Below are positions 1 to 12,352 of a DNA stretch of 64,000 nt, piece after piece; within the stretch, counting starts at the first letter, position 1, and the number at the start of each line of letters is the position of its first letter. The DNA comes from Anaeromyces robustus. Taxonomy: Eukaryota > Neocallimastigomycota > Neocallimastigomycetes > Neocallimastigales > Neocallimastigaceae. Made by a program: the position numbers and the translations under genes. The stretch covers positions 15,001 through 79,000 of the forward strand of contig MCFG01000276.1 in the NCBI GenBank assembly GCA_002104895.1, in the 5' to 3' direction. The notes beneath the pieces are model-generated. The model had not been told where the DNA came from, searched no databases, and saw nothing but the letters and a program-made list of their open reading frames with translations.

Positions 1-1
1 T

Positions 2-60
<59 letters not shown>
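1..60. repeat. (TTTA)n microsatellite at window edge
   Basis: An uninterrupted tetranucleotide TTTA run that starts at or before the window edge. The same repeat recurs many times in the window, both in introns and between genes. Confidence 0.95.
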
Positions 61-1597
61 CTCATTCATTAAACTATATTTATTGAATTTTTTGAACTAT
101 CAGAAGTATTTAAAAGTTTTTTTTTTTTTTAAAATTATCTTCCTGTTCATTTTATTAATACTTTCGTTATTTTTCAAATATAAATTTGAATAAATTTAAA
201 CAGCAATATAAATGATATTATTTTAGCCTAAAAAATAGTATATTAAAAATTTTACTTAATACAGTTTAAATAATATTATATAAATTTATTGAATTAGGTT
301 ATATAACATTATTTAAACTTAATCAAATTTTAATAATAAAAGTAATGATGATAAGAATAATAATAATAATAATAATAATAAATAATAATAACCATAATTA
401 ATAGTAATAATATAATAATAAATAGTAATATAAAATAAAAATTAGAAAAATATAAAGAATATAATAATTATGCTTCATTTAAACTTGTTAATAATTTATT
501 TAAGTACAAACTTTAATAAAAATTATATGCACTTAGCTCTATTAATTTTTTAATATGTAGTAATCTTTCAGTATATTTACTGAACCAACTAAAAAAATTT
601 TTATATAATACAATATCAATAATAATAATTATTACAAAATAGTTAAGTATATAGATTACTCTATGAACTTTTAATAAAAAATCTTTGTTATTTTTTTTTT
701 ATATAAATCTTTTTTCTTTAAACCTCTTCATTAAATAATGTACCGTTTGAACTTAATGAAATATTTTGAACTTTATTTTTTTTCAATTTATTCATTTCCT
801 TTTTTCTTAATTTTTTTTTTAACCATCGGTAATATATATACTCTATATATATTCATACTAATAATTTGTTTATTAAAATTCCATCGTTTATTATTATTTT
901 GATGTTTTATTATTGATAAAAACTTATATTGATAAAAAATTGAAACATTTTAAAAATTATGTAATTATTTATATCAATATTTACAAATGTATTCATTCTA
1001 ATAATATGTTTATTAAAATTCCATTGTTTATTATTATTTTATTGTTTTATGCATTTCTTTTAATTCAGAATATTCAATATAGGTGAAATGATCATTATAA
1101 TGATTACTCTCGTTTATTATAGATTTATTCGATAATAATTTATACATATTTATTATTATTATTAATTATTGTTATTAGAAGGTGATATATTTGAGTTTAA
1201 TTATGTTAAATGAATATTATGTTAAATATTTAATTAGCAACTCGTATATTATCATAATTAAATAATATTAAGAATTATATATTATTCCCCTTGAAATTAA
1301 TACTTTTAAAAAATAGTATTATTTCTTAAAAATAATAAGATTTTTAAAAATATTATTTATACCATTTTTATATTGTTTTATTTAACCATTTTAGATAGAA
1401 ATCTTTAATTGAAAGATAATATTATATCATTTATAGGCAAATATCTACTTTTAGTTTTATATTATTACTTATTTATATTATTACTTTGTAAATTAGTGAT
1501 AACTTTAATATTTTATTTAATTATATTACAATTTATATTTTATTATAAATAAGAGAATTAATATAGGTAAAATATATCTTTATAATATTTAAATAAA
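61..1597. other. Gene-free A+T-rich stretch with a 140-bp direct repeat
   Basis: No coding exon is visible. Two diverged copies of a segment of about 60 bp begin at 850 and 990, 140 bp apart (both read TATTCAT-CTAATAAT then TTTATTAAAATTCCAT). A short ATA-triplet run lies at about 346-390. Confidence 0.7.
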
Positions 1598-4500
1598 TGA
1601 AATCATAGATTTTTTCGATTTTTTTTCTCTCTTCGAAATTTTATCCTATTATATTATTTATAGTAGCTATAATTTCCTTCATGATGTTCTTTGGTATATA
1701 TATTTTCTTACTGTACGAAATAGTACATTATTAAAAAATTGTTTCAATTTTTTGAATATATTATTTCATGAATTATCATTTTGAATATTTAATATAAACA
1801 TTTTACTATTCATGATATTAAAAAATAATCATAAACTTTATAATCAATTTATCTTTATATTAATATAAATATACTTTTTTTTAATATAAAGATTAAAGAT
1901 AAACATCATCTTAAATAATTCGATTGGTTATTAATTATACTTTTTATTTAAAAAAAATTTGCAATTAAATGTATAATTATCTTTTTTAGATTTTCATTTA
2001 TATTATATCTTAAACTTTAACAGTTTAGAGTATTAACCAATACTTCTAGATTAACAATAACTAGTAATTATTGAGATTATTAATATAGACCATATATTTA
2101 TTTTGTATAGTGTTTGTGTAGTGTATTCAGTAAGATCCTTATTTTATATTACTAAAATAAATTAATTTTATATTAGTAAAATGTTTAAACAATATTTTCA
2201 AATGAGTTATATTAAAATTAAACGATTAATGCTTCAATATTAAAAGTATATTATATATATATCATTTTTTATATTAATTATATTAATTATATATATATAT
2301 CATTTGAATGATTTAACAATAGCCTTTAAATTATATAATCTTTTATGAAATTATTTTATATATTTATATATATATTATTCATGTAAAATATTATTATATT
2401 TCTTATTATATATATAAATGAATGTATTGTTTTTTAAGGAAATATTTCGTCTAATAATAGAATTCTTGAAATATTTTATTAGTATGTATTATTTGTATAT
2501 CAATTTATTTAAATAATTTTATACCCGTAGTATCATTTGAAAATTAAAATAATCTATATTTACTGTGTTATTGATTATATATTTAATTTTTAATTAAACT
2601 ATGTTTACTGCTTTATTGATTATATTTAATTTTTAATTAAAAGAAATAGTTTATTAGTTATAATTAAGATTCTTTTATTTTCTTATATCAGTTAACATAT
2701 AGAAATAAATGATTATTTAAATAATATTATTCTAGAATAAATTTTATAAATAAGTAAAAATCCTTTATTTTCTTATATCAGTTAACATATAGAAATAAAT
2801 GATTATTTAAATAAAATTATTCTAGAATAAATTTTATAAATAACAATACATTAATTACCTTTGAGTCTTACGGATAATTAAATTATTACTAAAACAACAG
2901 TAACACTAATTGTTAAAAATTATATTGATTTAATGTATATATAAATAAATATGTATTTGATTAAAACTTTTTTTATTTTCAAAAGATTTTTATTTTTATA
3001 TTAATCTAATATTTTGTTATTCTTCATATAATAAATGAAATCATTGATTTTTTTGAATTTTTTTTTCTCTCTTCGAAATTTTATCCTATTATATTATTTA
3101 TAGTAGCTATAATTTCCTTCATGATTTTCTTTGGTCTATATATTTTCTTACTGTACGAAATAGTACATTTAAATATTTTTAAATTTATTAAAAAATTGTT
3201 TCAATTTTTTGAATACACTATTTCATGAATTATCATATTGAATATTTAATATAAACATTTAACTATAATATTGTCATCAATTGCATTTCCTTCTAAAATC
3301 TAAATATTTATTTAAAAAAATTTTCTTTTGTTTTTTATGATATTAAAAAGTAATTATAAACTTTAGAATCAATTTATCTTTATATTAATATAAATATGCT
3401 TTTTATTAATATAAAAATAAACGTCATCTTAAATAATTCGATTGGTTATTAATTATATTTTTTATTTGAAAGAAACTTTGCAATCACACAGCGATGTAGC
3501 ACACTTAAATATACTTTTATGTATATCCTAATAATTATCTTTTATAGATTTTCATTTATATTATATCTTAAGCTTTAAATAGTTTAGAGTATTAACTAAT
3601 ATTTTTAGATTAGCAATAACTAGTAATTGTTGAGATTATTAATATAAATCACATATTTATTTTGTATAATGTAATCAGTAAGAATATTACGTTATATTAC
3701 TAAAATAAATTAATTTTTATATTAGTAAATTGTTTCAACAATATGGTTAAATGAGTTATACTAAAATTAAATGATTAATGTTTCAATATTAAAAAGTATA
3801 TTATATTTAACATTTTTTATATTAATTATATTAATTATATGTATATCCTTTGAATGATTTAGCAATAGCCTTTAAATTATATGATTTTTGTAAGATAAGA
3901 GGTATCCAATTTAATATATTAATTATATAATCTTTTATGAAATTATTTTATACATTTATATATATATATTATTCATGTAAAATATTAATTATTATATTTT
4001 TTTATTATATATATAAATGAATGTGATGTTTTTTTAAGGAAATATTTCGTCTAATAATAGAATTCTTGAAATATTTTATTAGTATGTATTATTTGTATAT
4101 CAATTTATTTAAATAAATTTATACCCGTAGTATCATTTGAAAATTAAAATAATCTATATTTACTGTGTTATTGATTATATATTTAATTTTTAATTAAACT
4201 ATGTTTACTGCTTTATTGATTATATTTAATTTTTAATTAAAAGAAATAGTTTATTAGTTATAATTAAGATTCTTTTATTTTCTTATATCAGTTAACATAT
4301 AGAAATAAATGATTATTTAAATAATATTATTCTAGAATAAATTTTATAAATAAGTAAAAATCCTTTATTTTCTTATATCAGTTAACATATAGAAATAAAT
4401 GATTATTTAAATGAAATTATTCTAGAATAAATTTTATAAATAACAATACATTAATTACCTTTGAGTCTTACGGATAATTAAATTATTACTAAAACAACAG

Positions 4501-6120
4501 TAGCACTAATTGTTAAAAATTATATTGATTTAATGTATATATAAATATATATGTATTTGATTAAAACTTTTTTTATTTTCAAAAGATTTTTATTTTTATA
4601 TTAATCTAATATTTTGTTATTCTTCATATAATAAATGAAATCATTGATTTTTTTGAATTTTTTTTTCTCTCTTCGAAATTTTATCCTATTATATTATTTA
4701 TTATTTATAGTAGCTATAATTTCCTTCATGATTTTCTTTGGTCTATATATTTTCTTACTGTACGAAATAGTACATTTAAATATTTTTAAATTTATTAAAA
4801 AATTGTTTCAATTTTTGAATACACTATTTCATGAATTATCATATTGAATATTTATTATAAACATTTTACTATAATATTGTCATCAATCCCATTTCCTTCT
4901 AAAATCTAAATATTTATTTAAAAAATTTTTCTTCTGTTTTTTATGATATTAAAAAGTAATTATAAACTTTAGAATCAATTTATCTTTATATTAATATAAA
5001 TATACTTTTTAATAATATAAAGATAAACGTCACCTTAAATAATTCGATTGGTTATTAATTATACTTTTTATTTGAAAGAAACTTTGCAATCATACAACGA
5101 TGTAACACCCTTAAATATACTTTTATGTATATCCTAATAATTAACTTTAATAAATTTTCATTTATTAATTATTAATCTTCATTTATATTATATCTATTAA
5201 CTAATATTTTTAGATTAGCAATAACTAGTAATTATTGAGATTATTAATATAAAATTAATATAAATCACATATTTATTTTGTATAATGTAATCAGTCTTAC
5301 GTTATATTACTAAAATAAAGTAATTTTTATATTAGTAAATTGTTTCAACAATATGTCAAATAAGTTATATTAAAATTAAACGATTAATTCTTCAATATTA
5401 AAAAGTATATAATATATATATCATTTTTTATATTAATTATATTAATTATATATATATATATATATATATCCTTTGAATAATTTAACAAGCCTTTAAATTA
5501 TATAATCTTTTATGAAATTATTTTATATATTTATATATAGATTATTCATGTAAAATATTAATTATTATATTTCTTATTATATATATAAATGAATGTATTG
5601 TTTTTTAAGGAAATATTTCGTCTAATAATAGAATTCTTGAAATATTTTATTAGTATGTATTATATGTATATCAATTTATTTAAATAGCTTTATACCCGTA
5701 GTATCATTTGAAAATTAAGATAATCTATGTTTACTGCTTTATTGATTATATTTAATTTTTAATTAAAAGAAATAGTTTATTAGTTATAATTAAGAATCTT
5801 TTATTTTCTTATATCAGTTAACATATAGACATAAATGATTATTTAAATAAAATTATTCTGGAATAAATTTTATAAATAAGTAAAAATCCTTTATTTTCTT
5901 TTTATCAGTTAACATATAGATTGTTTAAATAAGATTATTATAAAATATTGAGTCTTACGGATAATTAAATTATTACTAAAACAACAGTAGCACTAATTGT
6001 TAAAAGTTATATTGATTTAATGTATATATATATATTATATATATATATTTGGTTTAAAACTTTTCTTATTTTCAAAAGATTTTTATTTTTATATTAATCT
6101 AAAATTTTTTTATTTTTCAT
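1598..6120. repeat. Tandem array of three ~1.5 kb repeat units
   Basis: Three diverged copies of one unit lie head to tail at about 1598-3034, 3035-4633 and 4634-6120. Shared landmarks appear in the same order in each: a CTCTCTTCGAAATTTTATCC block (about 1626, 3065, 4665), a CCCGTAGTATCATTTGAAAA block (about 2524, 4123, 5695) and a GAGTCTTACGGATAATT block (about 2864, 4463, 5950). Unit length differs through indels (about 1437, 1599 and 1487 bp). Each unit carries an internal direct repeat of about 90 bp (for example 2676-2765 and 2766-2855, with TCTTATATCAGTTAACATAT). A hydrophobic 70-codon reading frame in the third unit is broken in the first (TAG at codon 4) and shifted in the second by a 7-bp length difference, so it is not kept as a gene. 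It could be a satellite, a non-autonomous element remnant or subtelomeric DNA; nothing decides between these. Confidence 0.9.
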
Positions 6121-6758
6121 ATATATAACTAATATTTGCTTCAGAAATGTTTTTCGTTTTTTGTTTAAAAATGTTATCTTCTATCTTTATATAAATTTAC
6201 CTTGGTTTAAAAAAAAATTTGTTAATAATTAATATTTATATAAAACTAATATCAAGATAATATAATATAAAATTTAATTATAAAAAGTTATATATATATA
6301 TGTATAAATATTAGCAAGGATTAAGTTATTTGAATTAACAATAACCTAATCCTCTATAATTTTAAATATACAAAAAATAAAAATAAAAAAAGATTAAAAT
6401 TATTTGTATTGTATTATTATATAAATATGTTGTTTATTATAGAGCAGTTTTTCATATTTATATTATTTTTATATTATTTTTATTTTTATTATATAAATTT
6501 TTATAGAATGATTATATTAAATTAATAAATAAAGATATATAATAAAAAAATATATTTATTAAGAAAAATTATTATAAAAAAATTTTATTACTTATATAAT
6601 TTCTTATAATACTTATTATTTGATTTTTTTTTTTAAAAAATAAAAAACAAATGACTATTAAATTTCTATCTTTCTTATTTATAATACTATAATATAAATA
6701 TTTTAGATTAATAACATATATATAATAATATCAATGTTTAAAATATTGAAAAACTAGA

Positions 6759-6760
<2 letters not shown>

Positions 6761-6814
<54 letters not shown>

Positions 6815-6862
6815 TAATAATAATTATATTAATAATAATAATTATAATAATAATTATAATAA
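6761..6862. repeat. (ATA)n microsatellite
   Basis: Trinucleotide run of about 100 bp with a few interruptions near its right end. Confidence 0.9.
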
Positions 6863-7093
6863 TAATAAGAGTAGGAATATTAAAATGTTAATATTAAAAT
6901 AATTAAAAAAATTAAATAATATTATATAAATTTTTTCAAATCCAAAGCTCTATAAAAATAGTTTATTTTATTTAAACAATATTATTTATTATTATAAAAC
7001 ATAAATAGTAGTAAATTACTATTTCTATATAGTTAATTCATTTAATATGATTATTTGATTTATACGATTTATCTAAAATAATTAATAGTCTAT

Positions 7094-7129
7094 GAAACAA
7101 TTATTTGTTTATAAACAAATAATTGTTTC
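7094..7129. repeat. Perfect 36-bp palindrome
   Basis: The left half GAAACAATTATTTGTTTA is followed directly by its exact reverse complement, with no spacer, and symmetry stops at both ends. It could form a cruciform. It lies just left of the more complex island at 7200-7650. Confidence 0.9.
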
Positions 7130-7199
7130 TATATAAAAAGTATCCATAGTGTTTCAGTTAAAAAATAAACCATATATTTATAGAAAATATTATAAAATA

Positions 7200-7650
7200 T
7201 TATATGATTAGAAGAATTAAATATTTAATTTGTAAAACAATTAGTCTCTATTCTAGTTGTTAAAACATATCTTTAACATATATAAGGCTTCCGGTTCGAC
7301 ACTTCATTTACTCCAAGTATAATAAGTTTTTCACTTCAATAAGTTTTTTCATTGTGAGAAGGTAGTTGTTTCAGATTTAGAATTTGAGGCGTAGCTACTC
7401 AAGCCTCATAAAATAAAAATAATATACACTATATTGAGTAGAATTAAGTCCTAATAATGTAAGATGCTGCTTTCTATTATTGGGCGGTTTCCTTGGTAAC
7501 TATTCGTATGTAGGGCTTGTAGATTTAATTTTATTATGTAAGTTAGGGTTTAAGTATTTAAGTATAAAAGAAAAATATATGAACATACTAAGGGTGTCAA
7601 CACCGAAATGGTATGGAATATAGTTCCGATACATTCATGTGATAAGTCTA
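7200..7650. other. Higher-complexity island, possible old element or structured RNA
   Basis: This stretch is visibly richer in G and C than its surroundings and lacks an open frame. It contains a TGAGGC/GCCTCA stem with a 12-nt loop (about 7386-7409), a GGTGT-CA-ACACC stem (about 7588-7601), and GGTTCGAC at about 7293, which resembles a Pol III B box. I could not find a matching A box or a cloverleaf. It may be a decayed transposable element (LTR or SINE) or a non-coding RNA; neither is established. Confidence 0.35.
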
Positions 7651-7768
7651 TAAAAAAAAATGTAAAATAATTATTTATAAATAATATATTATTTTTAAAA
7701 ATTAATAAAAAAAAAAAAAAAAAAAAAGAAATAAAAAAGCTTAATTGATATAAAATAAAAAAAAAAGA

Positions 7769-7905
7769 TTTTTGTTTTTAATATAATATTATTGGAACTA
7801 TTAATTAACAAATTTTTTGTTTTTAATATATAATATTATTATTGGAACTATTAATTAACAAATTTTTTGTATTATAATATTATTATAATACAAAAAAATT
7901 TAATG
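7769..7905. repeat. ~51-bp tandem repeat ending in a hairpin
   Basis: Copies of a unit containing ATTGGAACTATTAATTAACA lie at about 7790 and 7841. The partial third copy ends in an almost perfect 40-bp inverted repeat at 7861-7900. Confidence 0.8.
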
Positions 7906-8057
7906 GACTATTAATGATTAATGTTGCTATTTTTAAGAAAGAATTTTTTTTTTTCTTTTTCCTTTTTATTTCCAATATATATTTCACATTAGTAATATAA
8001 TTATTTGTTAATAATATATATAATATTTATTCATTTATAAATATATTAAATATATAA

Positions 8058-8095
<38 letters not shown>

Positions 8096-8345
8096 CAAAA
8101 TAATTTATATTAAAAATTTTATAACATTTTATATTATTAAAAGAAAAGTATATTAATAGAAAAGAATTAGATTAAAAGAAATTGAGAAGAAATAATAATA
8201 TATTAATTAGAATATAGTAAAATATGGAATAAAATATGAATAAATTAAAAAAAAGCTTGTTTTCTTTCTTTTTTTTTTTTTTCATATCTTAATTTGAATT
8301 ATAAATTAAAAAGTTTATATAATTTTTTAATTATTATTCCATTTA

Positions 8346-8370
8346 ATAAATGAATGAATGAATGAATGAA

Positions 8371-8409
<39 letters not shown>

Positions 8410-8447
8410 ATGAATAAATGAATAAATAAATAAATAAATATTATTAA

Positions 8448-8514
<67 letters not shown>

Positions 8515-8516
8515 AT
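8346..8516. repeat. (AATG)n/(AAAT)n compound microsatellite
   Basis: Begins with several AATG units and becomes AAAT units, with one interruption near 8440. Confidence 0.95.
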
Positions 8517-9052
8517 ATATAAATTAATTAATTAATAATTAAATAATTAACTAAATAAATAATTAAATATAGTAATTAATTTTATCTTCATTATGTAAAA
8601 ATCTAAGATTATTAAAGTATTAATAAAATTATCTTAAGATACCATATAAAGATAAAATTTAATTTATCTTATCGTATAAAAATTATATATATATAAATAT
8701 TTTTTTTTATATTGGGATTAAAATGTAGACTTCATTAATTATAGCAATACCGATATTATCAATTAAATACCAATGTACATAATAATAATATTACTTTAAT
8801 GTTTTTTTATTTTTTTTTTTTTTTTATATATTTAAAAAAAAAAAAAAACTATTTATTGGAGTGAGATTTTTATAATTTATATTTATTATTGTAGTTATTA
8901 ATATTATATATGAAAATTAATGTAAATTTGAATTAATATTAATATGGTAATTATATAATATTAATAACAATAAAAAAATATACAGAAAAATTTTTTAGTA
9001 ATATAATTTTTTTTGGGAAAGTTTATCCATTTATGTTTATTTGGTTCAACCG

Positions 9053-9151
9053 AATTATTAATACATAATTAATTATTAATTATGTTTACGATATAATATC
9101 AAAGATGTTAAATCATAAACATAATTAATTATTAATTATGTATTAATAATT
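9053..9151. repeat. Foldback with ~35-bp arms
   Basis: The arms at 9053-9088 and 9117-9151 are near-perfect inverted copies (about two mismatches) around a 28-bp loop. Both arms contain TACATAATTAATTATT or its complement. No reading frame lies inside, so it resembles a small foldback or MITE-like sequence, but no target-site duplication was established. Confidence 0.8.
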
Positions 9152-10386
9152 TTTTTTTAAAAAATAAAAAACAAAACATTATGTAAATGGGTCGAATTGA
9201 TCATATCTATTTATTTATAACTGTAATTGAAAATTAAAATATTAATAATAATAATATTTATTCAATTTATTCAATAGCCAATATTTACATTATAGATATA
9301 AATAAGTAAATATATTATAAATATATTTACAGAAAGATTTATCGTTTTAAATCATGATTATCTGGATCATTTAGTTTTTATTTAGTATTGTATATGCAAT
9401 ATTTAACTTCCTTCTATAAATAACTATATATCTAGATTATTGATATAATATTTTTATAAATATTCTTAAATAATACATAATAAAATTTAACAAGAATAAT
9501 AATATAATTATTATATAATTAATTTACCTAGTATTATAGTTAATAAAATACCAATATTATAAAATACCGAAAAACATAAAATACCAAAAAAACATAAAAT
9601 ACCAAAAATTATAAAATTCCAAAATAATAAAATTCCAAAAAAATATAAAAAAAATTAAATACCAAAAAAATAATTGTTTCTATTTGTTGATTTTTTTTAT
9701 AATCTATCATAATAAGACAAAAATAAGTAGTACAATTTACTCCATAACTTATTTTTTATATTATTATTATTTTTTTTTTTTGGAAACAGATAATAGATAT
9801 ATTAATTTTTAATAATATATTTAAATAAATAAAAGTTTATTCATATATATTATAGATTAATTATTATTATTATAATTTATTATATATATATGTTTTTAAA
9901 ATTGCATTAATCCATGCAGTAAAGTATAACCTAAAATTTCTTCTTTTTACCAAACTCTATTTTTTTTTTGATCCACCATAGACCATTACAATATTTTAAA
10001 AGAAAGAAAAAAAAAAAGTGCATATTATTATTAATATAGAACAAATAGGAAATCATAAAAGATTCTATCAAATTTTATATCTATCTATATATAATAATGT
10101 AATTCTTATTAAAATTATTGGGGTAGTTATTTCAAATACATTGCATTGTTGCTATTGTATACATTAAAGTTTAAAAATTTTTTTCCATGAAAAAAAAAAA
10201 AAATAAGTTTGTTTGCTATTGTATGATAATTTAATTAAAATGCAAAATGAAATAAAATTAAATAAAATTAAATATAATATTATATAATATAATATAATAT
10301 AATATAATAAATAATTTCAATATGATGTAAATATATTGATAATATATACTAGAAATATACTCTAAATATATAAAATGTCAAATAAT

Positions 10387-10417
<31 letters not shown>

Positions 10418-11530
10418 TCTCTTTGATAGTTTAAACATTAAAACAAACAGTGAAAAAAAATTTAATATTAATAATTAATTAGAAGAATAACATATAGTAT
10501 GTATATTATTTAATTTTTTTTTCTATTTTCTTATGTTTTTGAATATTAAAAATAATAAATATTTATTTTAAAATTATTGTATAAAACATATATGATATAT
10601 GATTTATATAATCAATTTAATAGTTATTAATAAATAAATAACAATAATCAATATTGATATTAATTAAATAATTCATTTTTAATTATTATTTATTTAATTA
10701 TTTGTTTAATCAAATATTATTTTATTGCGATTATTAATATTTATTTATTTATTTATATCTCAATATATCAAATTTATTACAAATTAATTGAATTTTTATA
10801 TTAAATATTTATTGATTTAAATAATAAAAAAAAATTTATATTTAAATTTTTTAATTAAAAAAAAAAAAAAAAAAAAAAAAAAGGATTTAATAAATATTAA
10901 AAAAAATTTTTTTTCATATAAATACAATGAGATTGAACTTTAAAAAAAATTTTTTTTTTTTTTAAAATCAAAACTTTTCAACAAAACAAAGTAGTAATTT
11001 TTATATTTTTAAAAAACACTTTTAATAGATTGTATTAAAGTTAAAAAAAGAAAATTAAATTAAAAGAATACATATCAATGAACCATTAAATAAGAGAATA
11101 ACAAATAGTAAGTTATTTAATATTGAAATACTAATGATACAAGATCAATGAAATAAGTTTTCTGACTTTTTTTTTTTATTTCAAAAAATGTTTTTTTAAT
11201 CTAAATTCATTTAGTAAAATATAAATTACTTTCATAAAAATAATATAAGCAAAGCAAAATAAAACAAAACAACAAAATTTTACAATAAAGTTTATATAAA
11301 TTTTTTATTAAAATAATATTTTATAAATATATTTTCCTATATTGTAAAATTTTTTTCTATCTTTGATTCGTGGATAATACCTAGTTTATAAATTTATTTT
11401 TTTTTTCAATCGCTAAAAAAAAATATTACATCAATATCTAAACAACAATATAAACAATAATAAATAAATTTCAAATACAGTTTTTTTTTTTTCATTTTAC
11501 ATTTTTATATTTCAAAAAAAAAAAAAAAAA

Positions 11531-11905
11531 ATGATTAAGGAAATTATTAAAATTCATTATAAGAAAGATGTCGATGCTCATGACTTCGACCATGTTATTT
11601 TACCTTCTATAAATAATATTTATGATGAATCTGATATGTAAGTATTTCTTTTAATAAAAATAATAATTAATTAATAATGTATTAATATATTTTATTATAA
11701 AAAAGGCCAAATAATAATGCAGTTATCGTAAAGAGAAATTCTACAGATTTAAAGTAAGTTATTACATATATTTATATTTGATATAAAATTATATTATTTA
11801 TTAAGAACAATATTTATTAATAATAAATTTTAATAATTAATTATAATTAACAGAGGATGGTTATCAGTTTTAATATCTTCGATGACTAAAAATTTAAAAA
11901 TGTAA
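11531..11905 (+). CDS. Small hypothetical protein, 68 residues, three exons
   Basis: I do not recognise this protein. Exons are 11531-11637, 11706-11753 and 11854-11905. Both introns begin GTAAGT and end AG, at 68 and 100 nt, and the phases join exactly (phase 2 both times). The product starts MIKEIIKIHYKKDVDAHDF and ends WLSVLISSMTKNLKM. It has a charged N-terminal half and a short hydrophobic stretch near the C-terminus, with no signal peptide or clear domain. The stretch is richer in G and C than the flanking DNA, and two consensus introns in frame support a real gene. It could instead be the surviving part of a longer or decayed gene. Confidence 0.45.
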
Positions 11906-12208
11906 TAAGAAAAACAACAACAACATTTTAAACATATTCTAAAATACATACGCACAATAACAGTATAAAAATACTACGCATTAGCTTTATTTTTTCTTTA
12001 TTTTTTTCTATATTTTTGTAAATAATTTTTTTATTATTAACTTCTTTCATATTTTAAAAGCAAAATAAAAACAAAAAATAAAAAAAAAAGAAAAAAAAAA
12101 GAAAAGAAAAAATTTAAAGAAAATTAATATAATTTTATGTTTTTTTTCTTACCTTTTCTTTTCTTTTTTTTTTATACTTCTTTTATTATTAGTTTTTCAA
12201 TTTTTTTT

Positions 12209-12352
12209 TATTGTATTATAATTAGATATTCTTATTGATAGGAATAAGAATTTATTTATTGTATTATAATTAGATATTCTTATTGATAGGGATAAGAATT
12301 TATTTATTTATTGTATTATAATTAAATATTCTTATTGATAGGGATAAGAATT
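12209..12352. repeat. ~50-bp minisatellite, three copies
   Basis: Units contain TTGTATTATAATTAGATATT and then TTATTGATAGG-ATAAGAATTT, and begin at about 12209, 12257 and 12309. It lies roughly 300 bp after the small hypothetical gene. Confidence 0.9.

Larger units (their letters stand above)
6121..7199. other. Gene-free A+T-rich stretch with ATA microsatellite and palindrome
   Basis: No exon found. It contains an (ATA)n microsatellite at about 6761-6862 and a perfect palindrome at 7094-7129. Confidence 0.7.
7906..11530. other. Gene-free A+T-rich stretch
   Basis: No exon recognised. It holds long T tracts (8060-8095 and 10386-10410), the AAAT/AATG microsatellite at 8346-8516, a foldback at 9053-9151, and a cluster of ATACCAAAA-type repeats around 9535-9670. 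Confidence 0.7.

Noticed and set aside
4635-4847. 70-codon hydrophobic frame as a gene
   Set aside because: The equivalent frame is broken in both other repeat units (early stop; 7-bp shift), so it is not conserved as protein.
7286-7320. tRNA gene at the GGTTCGAC motif
   Set aside because: The T-arm stem would have mismatches, and no D-arm, anticodon arm or A box can be placed upstream.
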